In this document: one piece after another, positions 1 through 11,100 of the stretch
Layout of the letters: every line of letters begins with the position of its first letter
How positions within the stretch are numbered: position 1 is the stretch's first letter
DNA from: Flavobacterium psychrophilum
GTDB taxonomy: Bacteria; Bacteroidota; Bacteroidia; Flavobacteriales; Flavobacteriaceae
DNA: 25,026 nt
Assembly (NCBI GenBank): GCA_003243255.1
Contig: QFQM01000055.1
Coordinates: 1-25,026, forward strand
Direction: 5' to 3'
Notes under the pieces: generated by a model
Databases searched by the model: none
What the model saw: only the letters and a program-made list of their open reading frames with translations
Told to the model about the DNA's origin: nothing
Position numbers and translations under genes: made by a program

Positions 1-2
1 AT

Positions 3-527
3 GAAATGGACAGGATAAGCGTACTCGTCGATGAGCTGCTGTTGCTTGCCCGATTCGAGAGCCAAAAAGAGGCTGTAAAAATTGAAGCTGTAAACATTAA
101 TACTGTACTAATAGATATAATATCACGAAATTCAGTGGCCTTTGAAGACAAAAATATGAAGCTTAATATTATCGTGCCTAATGAGTTGTTTGTTAATTCA
201 GATGCGTACATGCTTACTATAGTATTGGAAAACCTGATCTCGAATGCCCTTAAATATTCGTTCGAAGAAGGCACGATAATAGTTACAGGAAGTGGTAGCA
301 CAGGAAAAGTACTCCTAGAGATCGAGGATTTTGGGGTCGGGATACCTACCGGAGACATCGGAAAAGTATTTAATTCATTTTATCGCTCAAGGCCTGAAGA
401 AACTACTGTGACAGGCAGCGGGCTCGGGCTTTCCATAACCAGGCGAATATGCGAATTGCTTAATATAGAGATATCAATTAAAAGTGAACTTAACCGAGGC
501 ACAAAAATCACATTGGCTTTTCCATAA
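3..527 (+). CDS. Sensor histidine kinase, C-terminal part (cut by window edge)
   Basis: This is the end of a two-component sensor kinase; the reading frame is open to the left edge, so the sensor part, membrane segments and phospho-accepting His lie outside. The first residues (DELLLLARFES) match the end of the dimerisation helix that follows the H-box. The ATPase domain is complete. It shows the N-box NLISNALKYS, the G1 box DFGVGIP, an F-box-like VFNSFYRS and the G2 box GSGLGLSI. It would bind ATP and phosphorylate its own histidine for transfer to a response regulator, probably encoded upstream. The signal it senses cannot be told from this part. The stop at 525-527 lies 2 nt from the stop of the convergent regulator gene, leaving no room for an intergenic terminator. 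Confidence 0.93.
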   Translation, partial: EMDRISVLVDELLLLARFESQKEAVKIEAVNINTVLIDIISRNSVAFEDKNMKLNIIVPNELFVNSDAYMLTIVLENLISNALKYSFEEGTIIVTGSGSTGKVLLEIEDFGVGIPTGDIGKVFNSFYRSRPEETTVTGSGLGLSITRRICELLNIEISIKSELNRGTKITLAFP

Positions 528-529
528 AC

Positions 530-763
530 CTATGATATAGACTCAAAATCCAGCAATTCAGACGGGGTAATCTCAAGGCTTTTGCAGAGCTCTAAAAATG
601 TAGTGAAGGCAAAACTTCTGTTGCCGGCTTCGATGGCAAGCAAATCTTTTTTACCAATATATTCTTTAGATACTACATCTGATATGCTCCATCCTTTTGC
701 TTCTCTTGTTACCTTTACCCTTTCTCCAAAGCTCACCAGCCTTTTGTCTTTAAAATTTAGCAT
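530..763 (-). CDS. Small XRE-family helix-turn-helix transcriptional regulator
   Basis: This 77-aa protein is almost entirely one Cro/C1-type helix-turn-helix domain (about residues 10-70). FGERVKVTREAKGWSISDVV forms helix 1 and the start of helix 2. IGKKDLLAIEAGNRSFAFTT carries the recognition helix and the usual xIExGxR turn, and LELCKSLEITPSELLDFE is the closing helix. It has no extra sensor or peptidase domain, as in stand-alone regulators of this type. The start at 763 gives the whole domain with no excess. The nested inverted repeat directly upstream (766-804) is a plausible autoregulatory operator or leader hairpin, which is inference. No toxin or phage gene lies beside it, so its target is unknown. 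Confidence 0.85.
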   Translation of the reverse strand: MLNFKDKRLVSFGERVKVTREAKGWSISDVVSKEYIGKKDLLAIEAGNRSFAFTTFLELCKSLEITPSELLDFESIS

Positions 764-765
764 TA

Positions 766-804
766 TAAAATGGTTAATCGGTTCGATTTAAAAATACCAT
801 TTTA
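766..804. promoter_or_regulatory. Nested inverted repeat in the leader of the XRE gene
   Basis: The outer arms TAAAATGGT (766-774) and ACCATTTTA (796-804) are perfect 9-bp inverted copies. Between them sits a second inverted repeat, AATCG (776-780) and CGATT (784-788). The structure ends 2 bp before the start codon of the regulator at 763. It could be an operator for the XRE protein or a leader hairpin limiting translation. Both readings are inference. Confidence 0.45.
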
Positions 805-861
805 AATAAACTAATCAACCATCTGCAACCTATACAGATTTAATATCAATAAAAAAGCAAG

Positions 862-875
862 ATAACGCTCGTTAT
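862..875. repeat. Short perfect palindrome ATAACG-CT-CGTTAT
   Basis: A 6-bp perfect inverted repeat with a 2-bp spacer lies about 100 bp upstream of the XRE start. Its size fits a dimeric regulator binding site, but a palindrome of this length can occur by chance. Confidence 0.25.
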
Positions 876-1078
876 GATGCTGACTATGAATCGCGATGAG
901 TTCTACCGCATGAGAGAAATGTGAATCAATACTGAATATCAAAAAAATTATTTTTAATAAGTAGATATTTGATTCCGATTAAACAGGAAATAATTATGAG
1001 AAAATCGCTATGGTAGATAATTTGTATCTCATCATTTTACCGTAAAAAAAAATTCCTTCAGAATGTCGCAAAATTGCA

Positions 1079-1107
1079 TTGACGTTACCAATAAAATTAT
1101 ATCTTTG
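1079..1107 (+). promoter_or_regulatory. Bacteroidota-type promoter with no ORF downstream
   Basis: The -7 element TATCTTTG (1100-1107) matches the Bacteroidota consensus TAnnTTTG exactly. A TTG core of a -33 element (TTGAC, 1079-1083) lies 18 bp upstream, within the known spacing range. Transcription would start around 1113-1116 and run right. No protein gene follows on this strand before the hairpin at 1334-1359. Confidence 0.6.
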
Positions 1108-1113
1108 CAGGGT

Positions 1114-1360
1114 ATAACCGCATCATTGTAATAAGAAGTATCTGAGTAACAAACTATTGGTTTGTTTGTGATGTTTATCGATGTTAATATAAAAATTGTA
1201 CCCTAGCTGCACCCTACCCTGTTGAAATTCAGTAAATTAAAACATTACCAATTTCTGCATCGGAAAGTAATGTTTTCTCTATAAATATTCTTAACAATAC
1301 TTTCCATAGGGAGTGTTGAGAGCATAAATAACCAAAGGCAACTCGATTGGGTTGCCTTTA
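1114..1360 (+). ncRNA. Candidate small RNA of about 245 nt
   Basis: A consensus promoter lies just upstream and a stable hairpin closes the stretch, with no ORF between. Within it are a 6-bp hairpin (ACAAAC/GTTTGT, 1149-1165) and a perfect 10-bp stem (AAAACATTAC/GTAATGTTTT, 1239-1248 and 1267-1276) with an 18-nt loop, then the 9-bp terminal stem. It does not resemble tRNA, tmRNA or RNase P RNA. A 6S-type RNA or a lineage-specific RNA remains possible, and I cannot assign a family. The exact ends are guesses from the promoter and hairpin positions. Confidence 0.3.
1334..1359. terminator. Hairpin terminator, probably serving both strands
   Basis: AAAGGCAAC (1334-1342) pairs perfectly with GTTGCCTTT (1351-1359) around an 8-nt loop, and three more pairs form after one mismatch. 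Its A-rich and T-rich arms let it work in both directions. On the - strand it lies about 100 bp beyond the last gene of the toxin operon. On the + strand it closes the candidate small RNA. The T tract after it is weak. Confidence 0.55.
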
Positions 1361-1461
1361 GTTACATTAATCATTGTTGGAAATTATATATGCGATATTC
1401 CAGAAGAGATAATCTTAAAAATATTTTAAAATCAAAAAACATAAAAACACTATTAATAAAT

Positions 1462-2178
1462 CTAAAACTTAGTAAAACTATACAATAAAAAATTATCATA
1501 AATATCACAATCAATTAATTTAGAACCAATTGGTAATTCAAAAGATTTAATAAAATCTTCATATGTAGATCTTCTCATATCTAATTTAATATTTTTCATC
1601 TTTTTTCTACAACTTTGAGCGGCCAAAGAATAGTCATATCTAATAAATTGGTTCGCGTCACCATCAATGTCAGACGGAAAAAATATTGAGCTTTCAGGGA
1701 ATAATTCTTCATTCATCAATATCAGCCTCCCTATATACTTATTAACTGTTGAGCTAAAAACAATAGAAGAAGATGATAACTTAAATGCTATTGCACCTCG
1801 CATTCCTGAGTAATCTATCAGTAAGCATTTATTACTTTCTGAATCATATAACAACAATTCACCACATTCAATAATTTGATTATTTTCGTAATCCTCAAAT
1901 TCATAATCTGACAAAATTCCAAATAATGATAAATTGCCTACGCTTTTAATATGGAAAACTATATAATTGCAACAACTACTATTCCTTAACCTTGACAAAT
2001 AAAAATTTTTACTGGATCTCATCATAGCAAAATAATTTTTCTCATGAAAAATTTCTCCAATATTAATGGTATCGCTGTGTGAAGAAAATTCACTTAAGAT
2101 TTTGTCAAATGATTTTTGAGAATGGCCCGAAAAGATCCCAAAGAACAACATTATTATTATAAAATACGTAACTTTCAT
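1462..2178 (-). CDS. Secreted protein of unknown family; candidate immunity protein of the RHS toxin
   Basis: I do not recognise this 238-aa protein. It begins with a clear signal peptide (MKVTYFIIIMLFFGIFSG, cleavage probably near HSQ-KS) and has no lipobox, so it should reach the periplasm or beyond. The mature part has no repeat or membrane segment. It contains six cysteines, two of them adjacent (SSCCNYIVF), which could form disulfides after export. The gene starts 12 bp after the stop of the 4127-aa toxin-like gene, on the same strand, which is where immunity genes sit after polymorphic toxins. Its composition is far more AT-rich than the conserved RHS core: hand counts of two 60-base lines give about 20-23% GC, against 58% in one line near the core. 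An immunity role is inferred from position and composition only. A secreted housekeeping accessory protein is the alternative. Confidence 0.75.
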   Translation of the reverse strand: MKVTYFIIIMLFFGIFSGHSQKSFDKILSEFSSHSDTINIGEIFHEKNYFAMMRSSKNFYLSRLRNSSCCNYIVFHIKSVGNLSLFGILSDYEFEDYENNQIIECGELLLYDSESNKCLLIDYSGMRGAIAFKLSSSSIVFSSTVNKYIGRLILMNEELFPESSIFFPSDIDGDANQFIRYDYSLAAQSCRKKMKNIKLDMRRSTYEDFIKSFELPIGSKLIDCDIYDNFLLYSFTKF

Positions 2179-2190
2179 CTTCCATTATTA

Positions 2191-5100
2191 TTATTTTGTT
2201 CCACTGATACCCGTTCTATTGACATGAATGTTTTTGAGTAAAATCGGTGAATCACCTGTTTTAAAACTTGGAGGAAATAATTTTGCTCCATTAATTTGAT
2301 TTTTTGGTACAATTGCATCAAACCCTTTAGAAAAAATTGTATTTCCATCGATTGTTAAAACACCCGGATTAATTCCTATACGTCCTGGAGCTGTACATTT
2401 ATCTAAGCTACCAAACATATTTATTCTTCCACCAGTCATACTTTGTAATTTTCCAAAGAAATTCTCATCATCAGCCATCCAGCAAGCCATCGTCATAAAA
2501 TTTTTATTATCTCCTACTTTTGAAATAATATTTACTAACGAAGCAATATCTTTAACTTGATTGTCTGTCAGGCCACCTGACGAAAATTTATCTAACATTT
2601 TACCTGTAAGGTAACCTTCGGATTTCTTAAGATTATTATCAGTACACATAGCTCTAGAATCCCCTGCACACGCTCCATGTTGTACTAGAACAACATTATC
2701 TGCCAAAGTATTTCCCATATATTCTGAAACTTGCTTGTCGGCATCTTGCAAGTTATTTGCATAAATACCGTGCCAACCATATTGTTCCAAATTTCTAAAT
2801 TCAACTGTATCCATGGCAGCATCTTCCGCAGAATCATCCTTATTAAAGTCAATGACAACAATTAAATTTTTTTTGGGAGGATCAATACAACCCTCATCTT
2901 CCCCTGGTCCTACTCCTGCCATACCTGTAGGATCAATTATATTTATCGGATTTTGATAACAATAAACATATGGATTAACATTAGGAAACTTTTCCATCAA
3001 TGGGTCAGTACTCAACCAAATACTTGCCCTTGGGTCGTAGTACCTTGCACCATAATAATACAGTCCAGTCTCGCTATCAAGTTCCTTGCCGTTAAACTTA
3101 TATGGCGTTGCATAGTCGGCCGTTAAGCTGTGTTGCTCTGCCATAGTTTCTCCAAAAGGCAAGTTAATGAAAAACTGATATAGCTCACCATTAATGTCCG
3201 TTAAAAAAGTACTGGTCCCTAAATGGTCAGGATGGTAAAAATACAGCGCACCCTGAGGGGCCCTTTGCGCCATGCGGTCTTTAGTGGTATCATCTTCAGT
3301 ATCATTTTCCTGCTCATCTGCGGGCTTAAATTTCTTGAATACCGGCGTGCCTTTTTTGGCTTTTTCGAGTATTTTGGTAAGGTCGCTTATTTGCAGTTTA
3401 CGCAATTCATCTTCACTCAACGCTTTTGATTTCTTACCGCCCGCTGTATCGCCTGTAGCAGCTGGCCTCGGAGCAGGACTGCCCTCAAATATACTGGCAT
3501 CATTCTCTGCTACACGGCTCACTATGCGTTGCGATCCTGCATAATAATGTTTACTGAATCTGCCGTCAGGATTTACCACTATATATGCACTAGGGTATGT
3601 TGTATAGCTGTCAAAGCTTAAATCACCATCAACAGGTACACCATTGTTATAAAGCTGTTCCGGCTGTGCCGATGCTTTCAATACCCTCTCGCCTGTTGCA
3701 TCATAAATATAATGCTGCATGCTGTTTTGGTCATTATAAACCCTAAGGCGGTTGCTTTCATCCCAATACAGATTTTTTTGGCTTCCATTGCCGGTATTCG
3801 TTATATCTACAACATTACCATTCTTATCATATTTATACCCCTGTACAGCCTGTGAAATACCATCTGTTATTTGATGCACCATATGTGTGCCTGAATAGTA
3901 TTCATAAGTGTTATTAAAGGTATTTTCCTCAAATGTCTGATTATTTTTAAAATGATCCTGCTGCTTCGTAGTAATGCCATGTGTCAAATTATATCTCATG
4001 CTAATGTTATAATTCGACTGATAATCATTGTTATTTTCCTGTTGAATACTATTACCGGAGAATTCTCCCAATGCATGTACTAATCTGTTCAGGTTATCAT
4101 AATCATAAGTATGGTTGAAATATCCACCCATATTATTCGATGAATTTGGACCGGCGTTATTAACCAGAGAAGTTACATTACCTACCTTATCATAACTATA
4201 TTGATTGTCAAGGAAATTTTGCTGGTTTGAAGTCCTCGCCACCATAGTATTAAGCCTTCTTAGTGCAGGTGTATAGTTATATGCCATATCTGTACCATTT
4301 CCATACAACTGATATGTCTTTTGTTCAAAATAGTCATAATCTATACGTTGTATATAATCATATGGCCCTCCATTTGCCTCTCCTGTTATTTTCACAAGAT
4401 TTCCTCCCATATTATAACTATGGCTTACTACCTCTCCGTCAGGATAGGTTATGGTATTTACCCTGTTCCAACTATCATACTCAAAAGAAGTAGTGAAAGT
4501 TCTGGTAGGTATATTTGGTCCAACTACAACACGGGTATTGCTTATTATCTCACCCATATTACCGTATTGGAAATATTGTGCTCCTGTTGCATCATATTGC
4601 TCAATTATCCTACCCGTTTCGTTACCAGAGCTACCGTAATTATAGCCCACATCTGAGATATTTGTTCCTGCTGGTGTAACCGGATAAATAATCTTATTCA
4701 GTCGATTATAATCATAATAGTATTTAATGAATCTTTCTGCCGGCTGAATTGAAGTATCCGCTTCTAGATTGGCTGTTTGCAGTTTTGTTAAACGGCTGCC
4801 AAGATCATAATAATAAGTAGTCCTGCCATTATCAGGATGTATCATTTCTATCTTTCTTCCAAGCTTGTCGTATTTATACGTTGTACTAAGGTTTTCTGCG
4901 TCAGTGTATGACATCAGCTCACCAAGTGAATTGTAATCAAACTTAGTCAATATATCTGCAGCACCACTTCCGACCAGTACATTTACAGTGGAAGTTACGC
5001 GTCCGTTTATATCTTTAAAAGTTTCCGAAATAATGTTATTTGATCCATTTTGTTCAGTAACCGATTTTGTTTTAAGTGCCGGACTGCCTGAAAAATCATT

Positions 5101-8100
5101 GCTGATAGTGTACTCCATCGTACTTATGTTTCCTTCAGGATCTTTAGACATAACAGGCCTATCCAACTCATCAAATTTTGTCGAAGCTACATATGGTGAC
5201 TCGTATTCATTTATCCTCAGGTTCACTGAACATTCTTTATCTTCATAGTAAGGATGATACTGCGCTTCGCCACGTCCATACTGATCATAAGACACTTTAC
5301 CAGATACAGAAACCGCCTCTGTTAAATTTGGACTGGCAGCATCTCCAAAATTCATTTCTATATCTTTCTTAACCTGTACCGGCCTTGCCATACCATCTAT
5401 AAAAGTATAGGTTTGAATGTCATTGCCTGGATGTTGCGAATCATAATTTGATGTCACTGCGACAGGCATAAAATTATCTTCACTTATACATCCGCCATAT
5501 GCTGTCTCAATATTATTATATCTCGGGTAATAGCCAAAAGATATTGTGTAAGGCACTGATTCTGCTGCTTCTTTAGGAGCAAGAACGGTAAGCATTCGCC
5601 CAAAACTATCATAGGTATAAATTATTTGATTTCCTGTAATATCTGTTGACTTCGTTACCTTATCAAGTGCTAAATCATAGGACATATATGAAGTATATCC
5701 ATAACTATCCTGAGTACTTATTGGCACTTTATGGTTCGCTGAATCATACTGATAAGTATATGTCATCCATTGTCCACTTTCATTTGGAGGCAAGGATATC
5801 TGACTAAGGTTTCCATACTGATCATATGACATTAGGGTTTCGGCTAATTCACTTGAACTGATTGTTGCCCCTATCATTGTTATGGCTCCGGTAGAAGAAT
5901 CTATCTGCTCAACAGTCCTCCTCCTTCGTTCATTATTGTTCTGATCTTTTACTACAATATTACCCGGAACCGTATATATGTTCTTCGTTTCAAGTGTAGG
6001 ATCCGCATAATATGTAATATCAGCTGTATAATTATCTGATGAAACCGTAACATTTCCTTTATAATCGTATTTCGTTATCCTTCCCCTGGCATCATTATAG
6101 GTAAATTGTACTTTACTTACAATAGGAGTACTACCAAGCTCATAAATATAACTTTCCGTCGATTCGAGTAATACGGCTGCTGCCTTCCTTCCTTCTGAAC
6201 CTCCTGTATCATAACTTAAAGGCGCATTTGCCAATGTCAAATCGATAAGTCCTGTGTTAGTAAGTTTTTTTATAATATAAATATTATTACTTCTTGAAAA
6301 AAGTTGGTTTATGTCATTACCTTTCATAACGTATGACGATTTCGTCATTCCGTTCAGATAATAACTTGTATTATAAAACTCAGAAACAGCAGTTCTGTAA
6401 ATACCAACAACTTCTCCCTGATTATTAAGGATATTATCAATTGTCTTAACAGTACCATAACCATAAAATTCCCTCTCTCTACGGTCATAATAACCATTCT
6501 CATATTCGAAATTTTTGCTGTAAGTATCAAACCCGTCGTTTACCAGATCGTAACCATCTTCTATAACCACTTTTTTCAGCACCCATTTAGGGTTAGGATT
6601 ATTGTATGTTGGGGTGATAACATCATAATCTACCGTAAATGAACCACCTAAAGGATTCTGCACCGATTTTAGCATATTGGTCCTTCGTATGTTTGAATAC
6701 TGAACACGCAGTGTATTATTGCTAACTTCTTTAATGAGGTCAGGGAATCCGTCGCCATCAAAATCTGAAATACTTTTCTTCGTCCTGTTAGTCGAAGTAA
6801 AATCGCTGCCATTAAGATTTATAGCAGGAAGTTTTAAACAAATACCTATAAATGGAATTGGCCATGTAAAAGCAAATGTTGCCCCAGCATTTTTAGAAGA
6901 GTTATTTACTTCCGATTCGTGGTCCATTCTGAAATCAGACCATCTTATTTCGGGAACAAAACTATTCCCTTTATTAACACGTACTAAAATACCGTTAGAA
7001 TCAGAATGCACAACATCGGCAAGACCATCTCCATTCATATCAACTAGTGTGTTTTCAACATCATTTCTACCTCCACCAAGACTGACACCAATTTCTACAC
7101 TTCCATTCCATTTGTTTATACCTAGTCCTCCTCCGTAGCTGTGCGATTTACTGTTAAACATTTCAGTCAGTCCCCATGAAGAGGCATTTACCTGCATCGG
7201 CTGGAAAACATTGTTACCCATATTCAGCCTTACATTTATGTAATTAGGGCTTTTTTCTAATATATCAGCAAGGCCATCACCGTTTACATCAGCCCACATT
7301 CTACTTGTTGAACTCTCTCCATTAGAGAAATTTCCGGATATACCGGCTCCGCTGTTGCCTTTAAAACCTATAAAACGTGGTTTAGAACAGCCAGTTCCAT
7401 CGGTATTAGTATTTGAATTACCTCCCATAGTATAACTACCTGAAGCTGCAAAACCGAGATTGCTATTAGTAGATTTTACTACTTGTGAACCTCCCTGACC
7501 ATCAACACGGCTGTAGCTCGGAACTTCTGCCTGTAAACCTCCCGTCCTTAATGTATATTGAACTTTGTCTGTGCTTACAATATCGGGATACCTGTCACCA
7601 TTAAGATCTATATAATCTGTAAGTGAATTGCTTTCAGCATCAAAAGATTTTGATACAGACGCACCAGCTCCAAATGATGCACCTATGCTTAAATTTGCCC
7701 CTCCTGATACATTTTTAGATTTACCTTTATTGAACTTATTAATACCGTAGGCACCTGTTTCAAGAACTTCCTGAACAACATAGTCGTCCGGATCAATATA
7801 TTCATCCCTAATCTCATCCATTCCTGCTGCCCTGTATGATAATGCTGAAGCATAATTCTGAGGACATGCACCAAGCCACTTTTCACTAAGTATGTTATCA
7901 ACAATTTCACGCTTAGGGTACATCGGGAAAAATGGTATTGAAGAATACATATCCTGATATTGTGACTGGAAATTTACCAAATCCTGTTCTGTTATATTTT
8001 CACCCAAACTTTCAAGCTGTCCAACTGCCGCCTGTAATTGATTTGAATCAGGCTGTATTACTAAATAACTGGCATGAATTAAAGGACCAAATATCGAAGG

Positions 8101-11100
8101 CGTGGCATTTTGAACAAGTTTCGGATTATAAGCGAATTGGCCCCATTGCCTGTGCATTGGTCCAAATTTTTGTGAGGAAGGTATATGATACAAATTGGTT
8201 TCCCTATTAGTTATATACCACGAATTACCACCTGACCAATTGCCAGCGGCTACCCTTACAACATTTATGCTGGAATATGGACCTGATGGATATAATTTAC
8301 GTAATAGAGACAGCTGGTCCTCTGCAAATCTGCTCTCATCAGTATAAAAACCTATTTCAAGTTGCTCATTTATTGTTGGGTCAATATATATCGGGCTATT
8401 ATTATCAAAAGACACACTAGAATTATTTACATAGATATCACGTTTATCCAAAACAACACCATTTCTTTTTACAACAAATTTTATAGTACCATTATCTCCG
8501 GATGAAAATATACCGTTAAGATAAGGTAGCATATATAACGCCTGACCAGAACCTGCCTGATATAAATTTGTGGTATTGATGCTTGCGTAATGAGTAGAAG
8601 CATTATAGGTGTAATCATCAGATTCAACATTAAAAACCTTATAAATAGTTACATCAGGTATACCATAAAATGTTTCATTAGTTGTAACACTACCTTCAGG
8701 GGTATTATCTACACCAATTACAGTTTCCTGTGTGGTACAATTTACCCTTGGTTTCCATTCTATCTGTTTCCAGTTAACGTTGGAGTCAGCCTTAATTTTA
8801 AAGAAAAATGCGGTAGTAGTGTTATTACTGCCCGGACTGTCATTAGAATTGATTGCGATATTACTTATCACTCCGCCTGAAAGATCATTGGTAGATGGTG
8901 AAACAATAGTAGTACTTCCGGCCGGGCAAAATCTTTTGTAAATAATCTGGTCATTTGAAGAACTATTCTCTACATCGCCATTCGCACTGGTTGATATCTG
9001 TGTTTTATAAATTTCAAATATAACATCATCAGATGGTCTATTTACTGTTAAGCCATCCCACGTTAAAGTCGCAGTTCCATTACCAGGGAAAATAACAGGG
9101 CTGTTTTTTTGTGTCAATAGAAAATCTTCAGAATATGTATAGTCGTCAGGCGACAATCCATTTTGATCTATAATTCCTGATGTAACCGAATAAATATACT
9201 TTACTTGAGGATCCCAGTTTACTTTTGGGTTAATACCAGATTCGGTTGCATGGACACGGAAAAAAATAAGTTGTCCAGGTATAACATAAATATTATTACC
9301 ATCACTCATACATGATCCCGCTCCTGCAGAATTTGAAGGACTCGTTACCACGTCATGGATTTCAGGAGCAGATGAATTTAATACATTACCATAAATAAGA
9401 CAGCCAACTCCTGAAGAAAAATCTTTTATACGGGTTTCAATAGTCACTACAACCTCTTGTGTTGGGTCAGTAAGTACGATATCATTTATAATCTGAACAT
9501 TTCCTTCATAAGGAACTTCCCAAACTTTAATAACATCATAATCCGGTATTTTTATTTCGCCTTCATTATATTCATCCGGTACTTCTACCGTTTTTGGTTT
9601 CGCTTTTATTACCAAATTAGGAGTACCTACACTGTTAGGTATAAACTCGGGTTTACCGTTTACTAATCTGTTAAAAAAGACAGTACCATTTTTTACGATA
9701 TCCGGCAAACCATCGCCATTAGCATCAGTAAAATAAACATTAGTTTCAGATTTAGTATTCGAAAAATCAATACCAGCAAAACCACCCAGACGACTAAACC
9801 CGAAAGTAACCTGAAAATTATCGGTAGTAGACTGACTGTTGCCTTTGTAAAAGTTAGTAATTCCTGTAATAGTTTCAGCTTCGTTATATGTATGTTTGAT
9901 TTTTAACTCACCATTTTCATAAGTTCTCTCTACATTATGTTTTCTGTAATACAAAGAACCTGTGTAACCCTTAAATACATAGTCTTCAAGTCCATCACCA
10001 TCAATATCAATCATAGCAGTAAATGAACCGCTTTTATCGTATGAAAAAGTTTTCTGATAGCCAAAAGTGGTATTTTTAGTCCACTGTTTACAACCAATAC
10101 CAAGTCCAAGTGAACCACCTACACTATACCCTTCAGTCTTGCTACTTCCAAGCATCGATGCAGCACTATTATATGAAGGAATATTACCCTGTATTAAAAA
10201 GTCAAGATTTAATAATGACGGACAATCAGGGTCGCCGATTGGAACTGTGGCTTGAAAATCTATACTATAATTATCAGGAAAGCCAAATATCCGTGAACCA
10301 CTCAAAAAAGAATTGTTTACCGGATTAGGATTGTCTTTTACAGTTGCATCCGTTACAATTTTATCAAATTTCTGTTTCTCATTAAAATCCTTAAGCCATG
10401 CTATCGCTTTTTCCTGATTTAGTTTTCTTGTTGCTATCTCTTCCTGTTTGAATTTTTCAAAATCAAGACTATTATTTCCTCGTATTTCAAATAATTCATC
10501 AAGTTTTTTAATAACATTACTGTCTTCAATAATACGATCATCATTATATGTCCAAGTATGCTTACCTGGTTCTTCGGTAAGAACGTAAAATTCATCACTA
10601 TCACTTGATATGAAAGTTCTAACAGATTTAATAGGTAATAGTAATTCTTCTCCTGCCGCCTGCCACTTGTTTATAATATATACCATTTCCTTATCAGATA
10701 AACTAACTTCAGGAGTATTTGCAACAACTGGACTACCACTCATTTTTCCACTGGTACATGGCATAAATATATATGTATTGTCAAAATAAGGATAGGGATT
10801 TGTTACAAGTCTGATGGCATTTAAGGCAGGATTGCTAGTTGTGAATGTAAATACTGGTTGACTCGAACCAGGAGGAAAACTAAGAGAATAGCTAGTACCT
10901 GGATAAACCGAGGCAAGGTCAATTGATAATTGATTAACCTGCGCAGCATCTGCTAAATTATAAGTGCCAAATAATGAACTGGAGTTATTTATATAAATAT
11001 CTGATATTGCCCCTGAATAGATAGGTGTTTTTACAAATGTAGCTGTATAATACGGTACAAGAAGACCACCATTTGAACTCTCAGTCCAAATTTTGAATTG

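Larger units (their letters stand above)
764..1461. other. Intergenic region without a convincing protein gene
   Basis: About 700 bp of AT-rich DNA lie between the XRE regulator and the end of the toxin operon. I see no ORF with gene-like length or composition; the longest oddity is a Met-rich 16-codon frame at 874-924. The region does hold a nested inverted repeat at 766-804, a short palindrome at 862-875 (ATAACG-CT-CGTTAT), a good promoter at 1079-1107 on the + strand, and three hairpins at 1149-1165, 1239-1276 and 1334-1359. The part from 1110 to 1360 is best read as a possible untranslated transcript. Confidence 0.6.

Noticed and set aside
6..527. A complete small kinase starting at the ATG at position 6
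   Set aside because: The frame is open to the left edge and the H-box is missing, so this ATG is internal to a longer gene.
874..924. Met-rich 16-codon frame (five Met) upstream of the XRE gene
   Set aside because: It is too short, with stops just upstream in frame and no supporting motif; probably chance.
3223..3544. Overlapping + strand open frames opposite the RHS core
   Set aside because: They are shadows of the strongly coding - strand, with no recognisable domain. The same holds for the other + strand frames inside 2191-16482.
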